In this document: piece by piece, positions 46,966-57,000 of the stretch
Position numbering within the stretch: the stretch's first letter is position 1
Layout: the number at the start of each line of letters is the position of its first letter
Assembly (NCBI RefSeq): GCF_018873765.1
Contig: NC_057917.1
Location: 53,437,464-53,501,463 of the forward strand
Reading direction: 5' to 3'
Origin: Telopea speciosissima
Lineage: Eukaryota > Streptophyta > Magnoliopsida > Proteales > Proteaceae
Length of the DNA: 64,000 nucleotides
Position numbers and translations under genes: made by a program
The notes under the pieces: generated by a model
The model's input: only the letters and a program-made list of their open reading frames with translations
Told to the model about the DNA's origin: nothing
The model's database searches: none

Positions 46966-47420
46966 GCAACATGAGGATGCATGCCAGTATGGGGAAAGAA
47001 GTATGATTGAATTTGAATCAAAGAATTTGACATGTGGCCTATCTAGACCGTCCCCTATCTATCCAACCGCTTGGAATTATCACATCATCCTGTCTGTCAT
47101 GTGGCAGAATTAAAGTCCAGTGGTGAGTAGCCTCCCAAGACATTGACCTTGTAAAGGCATAAACACCAGAAGAAGAAAAAAATAGTTCCTTTGGCTTAAA
47201 AAGAGGGAGAAAATAAATAAAGAGAGCAAGAAAGACCTGCTCATGTCACCTATTGCTTTTGCAAGTCATACACCCAAAACAGAAAAACTGATTGTATGTA
47301 AATTGTAGAGCTTCATATTATTCATTCAATAAAAATCTGAAGAAATAATATCAACCCATTGGACATATACCAAGAATAGCATGATTCTCTAACACAAGAA
47401 AGAAATGAGAATGACCCAAT

Positions 47421-47922
47421 CATCTCTTGAAGATGGTCCCACAGTTGGAGCAATGACTCAATCTCGAATGATATCCATGGTTCTAATGGATGTCAAACTT
47501 ATACTTCGGTAAATCAGAAATCCTTTTCTAGAATGCTCACTATCTTTTTTAGATCTTCTAGGCCAAGATCTTACATTTCCATAAGATCTTCTTCACTCTA
47601 ATTCAAAAGCCATGTCTGGTTGGTTAGCTTTGGCAGCACCCTCACCAATGAGCAATGTAATCAGTGCCTTTAACGATAGTGTGAGCAACAATGTTAGGCT
47701 CAACACAGGAAAGCCAAATGGACTTGATCATGGATTCAAACATCTTGGTGGTGGTTAGTTTGGTCATAACAGACTTACTGACAAGGTTACATTGCATTTG
47801 AAGAACATTCCTCTACTGCATTTCAACGAGGATTGTCATTCCAAATTTCCCATGAGCTACAATGTGTGAATCTGTCTCTGTCAAACCTCATCAAAATAGA
47901 CCACTGCATCAAGGTTATCCAC
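47421..47922 (-). pseudogene. pyruvate kinase exon 3 fragment, copy B2
   Basis: Counterpart of 26139-26542 with the same retained acceptor. An extra stretch of about 130 unrelated bases (about 47480-47607) splits its 3' end. It lies 3' of NLR2. Confidence 0.75.
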
Positions 47923-48121
47923 CTTCAAAATTCAAACAATCAAATTAAACGTGTCAGCAAGACTACAAACTAAACGTTTAGAAAAGATTCCTACATAGAG
48001 AAACCATCATCAGCATGGAACATTAGCTCCACAAGGAACCAAGTCAACCAATAGTATGGAGGATATTCTGAAATTGAATTACATTAATGTGTTGTGTAAT
48101 TACCATAATCCACTGCACTGG

Positions 48122-50947
48122 CTAAACTGAGTTTTCAGTGGTGGCTGTCACAGAGGAACCTGAACCCGACTGGGAAAGATGAAAACGTTTTGAACGTCCC
48201 TCCACTAACTTGACAAAATAGACCAATGGGATGTGCGCAACCTTCCAATCATCTTCATCTTGAAGTGCCTTCTGTACCTTTACCACAAATTCTGTAGGCA
48301 TATTAGAAAATTTGAGCTCTTTGAGACAGGTGAGGTGCTCAATGCCAAAAGGAACCTCGTCCAAATCTTCACAACGCTGAATATATAGCTTCTGCAGTTG
48401 AGGCAGTGCCCCATTCTCCAGTTCCACCCTTCTTAGTCCTCTTAATTTATCAAGCCTCAAGATTTTAATTCTTTGAAAACCTCGTTCCTTAAAACGTAAG
48501 ATTTCTCCACTATAAGCCTGATCAAGGGTAAGTTCCAGTAGATTGGGCAAAGCTTGAAGGGCTTCTAATGGATCATCAATTAATCTAGAACCCCTTAAAT
48601 GCAAGCTAACCAAATTATGAAGAGTGGAAATCCAGTGAGGCAACTCTTCTAAACAACCTCTCAAGTAGAACCGTTGAAGAAATAGAGGAGGAGAAGATAG
48701 AGATTGTAAGCTAAGACGCTCATCTGTCATGGCACTTAGGTTTAAAGAACGAAGGTTTTTCATCTTCTCAAGGGCAGAGCAAAGATCAAACCCATCTCCT
48801 CTTCTCATTTCTATAATCCCCAACCTTCTCAACTGGCTCAATCTTCCTAGCCCTCTAATTACATTCTTCCCTTCCTCTGCCCTAATAAAACAAAAATTTT
48901 GGAGGGAGACCAAACATCCTATCCCATTTGGCACCTTAAACCCTGAAATATGAAATGGTTGATCAGGTTCTCTCCTATAACGATACGCTAGAAGATGGCG
49001 TAATCTCTGAAGCTTGAGGATCCCAATGGGCAACTCAGATACACAGGTATCTTTAAGATCCAAGGTCTCCAAGTTTTTGAGTTTCCTTATGCAGTTTGGA
49101 AGCATTTTGACATTTGTCCCTCTCAAGCTTAGGTACCTGAGATGGAACAGATCAACTAATTCATTGGGAAATACCACAAGTCGAGAGCCTCTCAAATCTA
49201 ACACCTTGAGCAGCCTTAAACCACAAAATAATGTACGAGTTGATGAATGTGACAATTTAGACGCTCCAACCATGAAGAGGGAATGAAGGCAGGGGAAACT
49301 CTTATTTAGCCACATAATGTCATTACCACAAATTGAAAGGTGTCGGATTTTCTCATGAGGCTTTTTATCCGATGCATTAGTGACAATTGCCCCAAAGTTC
49401 TCATCCCTTATCTTAATTAGAATGATTTCACACATGAGATCATGGACTCTACACAATTTTACTCTTCCATCAATAGTTTTTTCTGCTATTTGGATTAAAC
49501 TCCTATTAATGAGCTCAATGAGGTAGCTCTCAGCTACCTCTTCAATTGTCTTGCCTCGTTTTTCTTCAATAAATCCTTCAGCCATCCATAATCGGATCAG
49601 TCTCATGCACTCAATCGGCTCATCCCCAGGGAAAATGCCCAGATAAAGGAAGCAAGTTTTTAGGTAGTATGGAAGGTAATCATAACTAAGAGACAATACT
49701 CTCTCCATACTCTTAAGCTTATCACAGTTTTCTAGCTCAGAACCAAGGCTCTGATACACCATTTGCCATTCCATCATTGAATTGTCTTTTATAGACAAAA
49801 CACCACCGATTGCCACAATTGCAAGTGGCAACCCTTCGCATCTTCTCAAGAGATTCTGAGAAAGCTGTTCTAAATGTGCAGGGCAACTATTCTCATCGTT
49901 TGATATGAATGCCTTCTTGCAAAACAGAGTCCAGGATTCTTTTGGGGACAGGGGCTGGAGGTTGTAGACATAACCACAATTCTCAATACAAGATGAAGCT
50001 AAATTAGCAAAGCGGGTAGTGATAATTATTCGGCTCCCACAGGGGTTACGAGGGAAGGCATATTTAACAGCTTCCCATGTGTGCATACTCCATAGATCAT
50101 CAAAAACAAACACATACCTACTGTTCTGCAAGAACTTTTTGATCACCAACTGGAGAATGGTTCCTGACTTAGCCTCAAATCCAGAAAGAATTGGTTCTGC
50201 CCTTTCCTCATTGAATTGCTTTATTATCTCTCTCATCAGCTCGTCAACCCTCTTGAAATTTTGAGAGGCAGTGAGCCATACATGGTTATCAAAATGTTTC
50301 TTCACTCTTGGATTGTCGTACACTTTCTTGAGCAAGGTAGTCTTGCCCAGACCAGCCATGCCAACCACTGAAGCTACTCCAAACATTGATCCACTCCCCA
50401 TAAGCCAGGAAATTAGTTCTTCTCTGGGCTTCTCAATGCCTATAAGTTCAGTCTCCTCGAGCAGAAGAGCATCCCCACGAAGATCATGCCATGCGTTACG
50501 CGTAGAATTTGAACATAAAGCTTGTGTTTGGGCACTGCCGAAGTCATACCTTTGTCGTCTCTCCGAGATGTCACGAACCGTGGTTTTAATCTCAAGAATC
50601 CTAGTGGCAATTCCGCGGCGCGCTCTTAAGTGTTTGATGAAATGGGTTATTTTACGAAGAAAGCGGAAGGGACCACGCCACCCATTTTGTTCTTCGACGT
50701 GGAGCACAAACTCGTCGACAACATCTTCTGTGTCATGAACGACGCTCTTCACTTGTTTAATCCAAGCTTTAGTTGTTTCATCAGCCTCTGCCCATGCGTT
50801 GGCATCTCTCAAGACGGCTTGCATAGTCTCCAATTCATCTTTGATGTACCTGAATTCACTGTGTAACTCCTGTCCCAGGAGTCTCAGCTCATCCTGTAGC
50901 AAACGATCAAATTTGCCCAGAAGAAACCCTACAGCACTATCTGCCAT
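48122..50947 (-). CDS. NLR2: RPM1-like CC-NB-ARC-LRR immune receptor
   Basis: 941 codons in one exon, with the same architecture as NLR1: Rx-type coiled coil with EDVVD, P-loop GMAGLGKTT, kinase-2 VFVFDDLW, GLPL, VHD, then leucine-rich repeats. All nucleotide-binding motifs are intact. Against NLR1 I count about 3% amino-acid change in the first 700 residues but about 20% in the last 240 (C-terminal LRR). This may mean different recognition, or gene conversion of the front part. Start chosen as MADSAVGF (50947). An in-frame ATG at 51034 would add a lysine-rich stretch from an A25 run and is doubtful. The immune-sensor role is inferred from the family. Confidence 0.93.
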   Translation of the reverse strand: MADSAVGFLLGKFDRLLQDELRLLGQELHSEFRYIKDELETMQAVLRDANAWAEADETTKAWIKQVKSVVHDTEDVVDEFVLHVEEQNGWRGPFRFLRKITHFIKHLRARRGIATRILEIKTTVRDISERRQRYDFGSAQTQALCSNSTRNAWHDLRGDALLLEETELIGIEKPREELISWLMGSGSMFGVASVVGMAGLGKTTLLKKVYDNPRVKKHFDNHVWLTASQNFKRVDELMREIIKQFNEERAEPILSGFEAKSGTILQLVIKKFLQNSRYVFVFDDLWSMHTWEAVKYAFPRNPCGSRIIITTRFANLASSCIENCGYVYNLQPLSPKESWTLFCKKAFISNDENSCPAHLEQLSQNLLRRCEGLPLAIVAIGGVLSIKDNSMMEWQMVYQSLGSELENCDKLKSMERVLSLSYDYLPYYLKTCFLYLGIFPGDEPIECMRLIRLWMAEGFIEEKRGKTIEEVAESYLIELINRSLIQIAEKTIDGRVKLCRVHDLMCEIILIKIRDENFGAIVTNASDKKPHEKIRHLSICGNDIMWLNKSFPCLHSLFMVGASKLSHSSTRTLFCGLRLLKVLDLRGSRLVVFPNELVDLFHLRYLSLRGTNVKMLPNCIRKLKNLETLDLKDTCVSELPIGILKLQRLRHLLAYRYRREPDQPFHISGFKVPNGIGCLVSLQNFCFIRAEEGKNVIRGLGRLSQLRRLGIIEMRRGDGFDLCSALEKMKNLRSLNLSAMTDERLSLQSLSSPPLFLQRFYLRGCLEELPHWISTLHNLVSLHLRGSRLIDDPLEALQALPNLLELTLDQAYSGEILRFKERGFQRIKILRLDKLRGLRRVELENGALPQLQKLYIQRCEDLDEVPFGIEHLTCLKELKFSNMPTEFVVKVQKALQDEDDWKVAHIPLVYFVKLVEGRSKRFHLSQSGSGSSVTATTENSV

Positions 50948-50968
50948 TCCGCTTTCGTCAAAGAAGTC

Positions 50969-50993
50969 TTTTTTTTTTTTTTTTTTTTTTTTT
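50969..50993 (-). repeat. A25 run in the NLR2 leader
   Basis: 25 A on the minus strand, 21 bases upstream of the NLR2 start codon and absent from the NLR1 leader. Confidence 0.85.
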
Positions 50994-51245
50994 GATGAAT
51001 TGGAAATGCCACAAAACCTGAGTTCATAATTCACATATCCCCTGTTTATAGTTCACAATCTCAATCCCTCACTGGTGAAGTTGCTCAGTATCTTCCTCCA
51101 TTCAAATTTCAATTTCATAGGTACTTTGCTGTGGAACTTTCGTGGATAGAACAACAAATTTTATTTTTTGGTAAGAGAACAACAATTCATAATTGTGAAG
51201 TCGTGCTGCCTAACTTTCAAGTCTAAAGCAACGTTTCTTTCTATT

Positions 51246-51613
51246 GCGGCATGGAATTTTTATCCTCCCCTGTTATTGTTGATCTCCGACGACCCACCTG
51301 CCCGTAGCAGCCTGTGCCACGTGACAGGACCACGTGCACAATGATCGCCTTACCCCCACTCGGGCAAGGCGCTGGGCAAGGGGTAAGGCGGTCATTGCGC
51401 ACGGTGCCCAGTCTGTGCTGCATTGGCTGCTACGGGCAGCTGGGCCGTAGACGATCTGCATTGTGTTATTGCACGGTGTAGTACTGAATCGTGCGGTGTT
51501 GCAGAGGCCATGTGACACAGCAGGTCCCACATGGTGCACATGGCCTCTGTAGCCACCGCACGATGCATTACTACACCGTGCAGTAACAGGAGAGGATAAC
51601 GATTCATTGCCGC
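51246..51613. mobile_element. GC-rich foldback element carrying a second foldback
   Basis: The outer arms pair (GCGGCATGG...ATCCTCCCCTGTTATTG with its inverse at 51582-51613). The core 51464-51588 is a strong hairpin with arms of about 51 bases and a 22-base loop. Another foldback (51279-51463) sits in the left arm. The whole is about 300 bases upstream of the NLR2 start. No coding capacity. Confidence 0.65.
51279..51463. mobile_element. GC-rich foldback element, copy 2
   Basis: 185 bases with inverted arms (CTGCCCGTAGCAGCC with GGCTGCTACGGGCAG; ATCGCCTTACCCC with GGGGTAAGGCGGT) and a perfect 8-base duplication, TGTTATTG (51271-51278 and 51464-51471). It is related to 24668-24857. Inserted in the left arm of another foldback. 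Confidence 0.75.
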
Positions 51614-51947
51614 ATGCGTCTTACAGAGGAAAATGCGTAGGCAACTTTGTGCTTGAGGACTTTACCGTCTCCTGTTCCCTGCCCGGTATAGTGGTCCAGT
51701 TCTCTCATAGGGGTGGAAAATGACAATATAACACCCTGCCCGAACAGACTACCCGAGGGAGGTTAAAATGTCATTTCCATCTCCCTGTGAGAGGAACTCG
51801 ACCACTGTACCACAGAGAACAGAAGAGGAATAAAATTCGGACTTTACCCTCATTAACTAGGAGAGCAATTTCTCCACTGTAGTTTTCTAAAAGGGCTGTG
51901 TTCACACCAGTACACTAGTGTAACACCACCCTCTTTTAAAATATCCC

Positions 51948-52133
51948 CAGTCACAGTTTTAGTAATAGGTATCGGGTCGTATCGGTCAGGATTACCCCAG
52001 TTATCTTCAAAAAAAAAAAATCTTTGAAACATTTTCACTCTTGTTCGTACCGATCCATTGATATGGGATCGGCTATCGGTCTCCACTGATACCGATATGA
52101 ATCAGCCGATCCGATACCAATTCCTCAAACCAT
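51948..52133. repeat. GATCGG-rich MITE-like repeat, copy 2
   Basis: Carries GTATCGGTC, GGGATCGGC and GATACCGAT words and an AAACCATG end like 24166-24382. Borders are approximate. Confidence 0.4.
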
Positions 52134-52255
52134 GCCACTAACATCACCCTCTTCTATGTAGGTGTACATTGACTTTTTATGCAATGTTGTAGATTAAATA
52201 TCCAGGACGGTGTTAGGCATCCAGTCCGCCCAATCAGGTCCGGCCAGGTCGGCGG

Positions 52256-52413
52256 GATCCTCTCTAGCCACCCCCATCACCCGGGTAGTGCCTAATGAGC
52301 ATCCAACGGCTGGGCTGACTAGGCCCATGCTGGAATGTGGGCCCATGCGCATCCCCAACTGTTGTATACCTCACTGGGCACTCCCTGGGCGATGGACTCC
52401 CTAGAGAGGAGCC
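52256..52413. repeat. GC-rich palindromic element
   Basis: Arms pair imperfectly: GATCCTCTCTAG with CTAGAGAGGAGCC, and GGGTAGTGCC with GGGCACTCCC. It resembles the other foldbacks in GC richness and in the ATCCTCT word near its end, but the arm sequences are different. Confidence 0.5.
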
Positions 52414-54060
52414 GGATACAGTCTCCTTCTATTTATACCATTCCATAAAGCTATACCTAATAACTAATCCTAATCTAAGTCATTAAGTTAAAAACTCTAA
52501 ACTAAGTAGTTAGTAAATAAAGACAAATGTGTTACCCTAAACCAAGTATGTAAGTTGTATTAAACAAGGTTATGGTACGTTAACCTAATTAAATGGTTAA
52601 GGATTAAGCTTGATTAACAAATTATTAAATCCTAAATTAAGCTAATTACATTCCAACTAATAATAAAAAAATTAAAAAGCTAATGATCTTAGAGATTCAT
52701 GAAGATTCAACAAGTTCTATAGAATGAGAAAAAGAACTATTAAGACAACCGAGAGACATGGATTGAAAGCAAATCGTATCTACCTGATGAGGAAAGCTAG
52801 TGATACAAAAGTTAAGAATTCAGGCTAGATTATCCGGTCAGGAGATATCCAGATTTACATCTCTAAAGGCAAGGCGAGGAACTGGAGGCGAACCGGAAGC
52901 TGGGAATCAAGTGTTCCACCGCATGAGGCTCAATACAACAGCAATTGCAGTTGTTCTTAAGATTTGGATAAGTTTTTCCCACTAATGATGTAGCCCTGTG
53001 ATTTGAAACTCCTATATCATCATTCACTCCCAATACCCCTGTTGTTGTTCAAGATTGAAACTATCCTTCCAATGCTAACCAAAGAGTCATATCTCCATGC
53101 TGAGGAGATTCTCTCTTCACCATGGGTATGAGAAACTGGGTCCCAAGGATTAAGGTTTGACAGCCAGCCTTCCCACCCAAGACATTCACAAGTATCTTCT
53201 TTTAAAAACACCCACAAGAAAATTGTCCCACTATTATATCACTAATCGTTTGCACATTACTAACTTCCCCGCCAACTCAACAGGATAAATTCTTAAACAT
53301 AGATACAGCAATGAATCAACTTCTCGTTGGTTGTAAAGTAAACTGTAAAGTGAAGTGATAAACCTCTTCTGAATTCTGAGTGCGGACCTTTGGCACTAAA
53401 TATCTGGAAAGGATCTCCCTACCGACTCAAAAAGTTCTAAATCGAAGTACCTTCGACCATAAAACCGATGCACTCCAAGTGTTTTTTTAAAGCGTTTATG
53501 GCATTTCTAAGACTTCTCACATCCATCTTCTAATCTAAAATTACAAGCATAAGTACTTGGTAACTCCTGTTAAATCTGGGAAACTCAATTACAGATATGG
53601 AAATATGGCCCAGCATCACACAGCTAAGTTGTCACTGCAAAATGGAAATCAGATACTAAAAAGAGATGCTCAGATGCAAGTCAGGCCCTGAAGCTTAAAG
53701 AACCATTGTTCCTTCCTGATCGCATTACACCTAGTACATAGATCATCATTATTCAGCCACCAGTAAAATGCATTTTTCAAAGACCCACGAAGAATGCTGG
53801 CGAATGTGAAATTTCATCAAATCTGCTAGATGTCACAAAAAACATGCAACCATGGGTGGATAAATAGATGAGGATATTCCAAATCCAAACTGATTTACCA
53901 AAATAACAGTAGAAGCTACAGAACAAAAATAAATACCCAGCAATCCAGCTTGGGTCAAACGATGGATTGTCAATATGTCTATGATTCTTCATGGTAACAT
54001 ACGAGAAATCGAAATAAAACTTAGCCTCTAAAGCTAATAGTACCATCCTTCACATTCCAT
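52414..54060. other. spacer between the NLR cluster and pyruvate kinase
   Basis: AT-rich, with no gene I can support. The part next to 54060 is probably the pyruvate-kinase 3' UTR. Confidence 0.45.
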
Positions 54061-57000
54061 TTACTTCACCAGACAGATCTTTATGACCGAGGCTGCGCCT
54101 ATACGATGCAGTGCCACAACAGCATCACCAGGCTTACAAAGCCCCTTCTGTGTTGCAGCTTTAAGGGCAGCTTCCAGAATCACCTCAGTTGATTCTGCAT
54201 CCGTGGCCTTGGCAGACCCTTCAGCTAGTAGTGGGATAAGGCCCCTGTAGATCAGACTGTGTCTTGCTGGAGACTCGTCGCTAACAGACCAGTCAAATGA
54301 ATCAGTTGTAAGAACAGGGACCACCACCGAGAGGATTGGGACTGCTGGTCTGTATTTCGCTACTAGCTTGGCTGTCGTCCCACCACGTGTCATCACGACA
54401 ATAAGGGTAGCTTTAGCCTTGTTGGCAGTTCGGACAGCAGAAGAGGCAAGACTCTCCAACGGGCTCATGGGGAGTGGTGTTGACTTGATCATCTCCTTGA
54501 AGATGGCTCCATAGTCAAGGGAGGACTCAGCTTCAATACATATCCGGGCCATGGTCTTCACTGCAATCTCCGGGTAAGCTCCAGCAGCACTCTCACCACT
54601 TAGCATGACACAATCAGTGCCATCAAGTACAGCATTGGCTACATCAGTAGCCTCAGCACGGGTGGGCCGAGGTGACTTGATCATAGATTCAAGCATCTGG
54701 GTGGCGGTGACCACAGGCTTACCCACCAAGTTGCATTTGTAGATCATCATCTTCTGGGCAAGGAAGATCTTCTCAACTGGGATTTCCATTCCAAGATCCC
54801 CACGGGCAACCATGAATGCATCAGTCTCACGGAGGATCTCGTCAAAGTTTATTACTCCCTCCTGATTCTCTACCTTCAAACAACAAAAACCACAAGGATG
54901 TCAAACAGGACCAGATTGAAAATAAATAAGACTGAAAAAGAAATCCAGCATGAAGGAAACCCAAGAAACCAGCATCAACCTGTTCATAGTATTGGATCAC
55001 AGGTTGAACAGTCAATGAACTACTCAAGGTGCCTTCAACAGACAACAGGTTGGCCAAACCAGGTGATTGGAATCCTTCAGGCAAACACAGTAGGTATCAA
55101 CCCATGCATTTGGGCCTGGTGACAGTCAAATGGTTCGACTGTATGAGCCAAGCTTGAGGACACTACCATTCAGGAAAGTCCATTGGAGATTGTGGGACCC
55201 ACCAATGGGCAACTGGGCAAATAATTTTTCTTCCGGCAAAAAATACAAGGTAAAAGAACATCATCTGATCATTTTTCCCCCTATCTCCATCAGAGGTCAA
55301 ATTAAATGGTGGGCTGTACAGCACTATTCATGCGTAATAGACAATGCTTTCAGCCCTATTAGGCCCTATTATGCATGAAAATCCTTATATTTTCCCCTTC
55401 AGAAAAAATCCATTAGACTATCAAACATTTACAGGTTTTAACTTTTGACATACCTTCGACATCAACTGAATACGCTTGGCATGAGGTCCAAGAACTTGTC
55501 GGACATTGACAAGATCTGAACCTTTGCGAACAAATGATAAAGCAATCATATCTATGTTGTTGGGAACACCCCATTCCAATATGTCTTCCTTATCCTTCTC
55601 TGTAAGCGTTGGAAGATCCACCACTACACCAGGGAGATTGACATTTTTCCTCTCGCCTAGGGTAGCAGTGTTCTCGCAGCGGCATTTCACAGTCCCAGCA
55701 CCCGGATCACAAGACAAGACAGTGAGTGTGATAGTGCCATCTGCACATAAAACGGTATTCCCAGGCTCCAAGTCTACTGGAAGCTTTTTGTAACTCATAG
55801 AGATCATCTCCTGGTCACCCTTGATGCTGTAATCAGTAGTCACAGTGATTTCCTGACCCTCTGTAAGTTTGATAGGATTACCATCCTTGAGAAAGCCAGT
55901 TCGAATTTCGGGTCCCTACACCAAAAAGGAAGAGGAAGTGATGCACATGGAAAAAGTTCTTAGAAGTATTCTGTTTTCCAGTTGAAGCTCTTAACCACAA
56001 ACAAGGACTTCCATCTCTGAGACTGATAAGCTAGCTATTGACAAAAACAGAAATCAGGTCTAAATTGTTGGTGGTGGTTGTCATTTGAATCAGTACAAAA
56101 ATGGAAGCCTAGCATGCAATTTTAAGTGAAAATTGTCTATTTGGGCACAAACATCATGTAAACAAATGAAATATATATTAAAATTCCATGGACTGTTAAA
56201 GAACCATGGATAACAAAGAAATTGAGGATCATATTACTACATTCACAGAATGTGGAGAAACAAGCTGAATATGGAAAAGTATTGTCTGCAACAGATAAAA
56301 CCTTTGACCTGGATAGATATATTAGGATTTGGTCCTTGGTGATTCAGATCCGGATCATTCAGGAGCATTATCAAAATAAAAGATCAGCCAGTCCACTGCA
56401 TATCTTACACTGGGTGGACAGAGAGAAAAGGATCTCTCTCTTCTACTCACACACATCACTCCATACACAAACTTATAACATCCATACACAAGAAGAATTG
56501 ACCCATAAATTAAGGACAATCTAGTTCTGAAATTTCGCAGTCCGACATTACACCAGATACTCCTATTAGAGACATGCCAAAACAAGGAGAAGACTAACAA
56601 TTATGTTTTTTTTTAACTAGTATTTATCTATCACGTATACTTTTTTTTTTGCTGGCTCGCTGCTTCTGTTTGACCTTATGTTTCTTAGTTTCTTATCTCG
56701 TGCTGTTGATTTCATTTTGTATCAGAATCTCTTTCAGGTCAATATTGAAAGACCACTTTTGGAAGCTTGAGTTGTAAGACTTCTTTTTCAGGTGTCCTGG
56801 TAATGCTTTCTATTTTAAGTGTTGAGATTGACTGTTTAATGTACTAGGGGTTTGATCCTTTATTTTATTATATTGCATCATATCTTATTGTATATATATT
56901 TATTTAATTATTATTTTTGGTGCATCAGGTAGGCAGCTGGCACTGTAATATTTTCATCCAATCACCTTTTGCATGGATCCTATATTACGAATGTAATAAT

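Larger units (their letters stand above)
43411..51150. repeat. segmental duplication, copy B
   Basis: Counterpart of 20296-29720, same orientation, roughly 95% alike outside indels. It has lost the phosphoesterase promoter part and about 335 bases of an intron, and has gained about 130 bases near 47480-47607. Confidence 0.9.
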
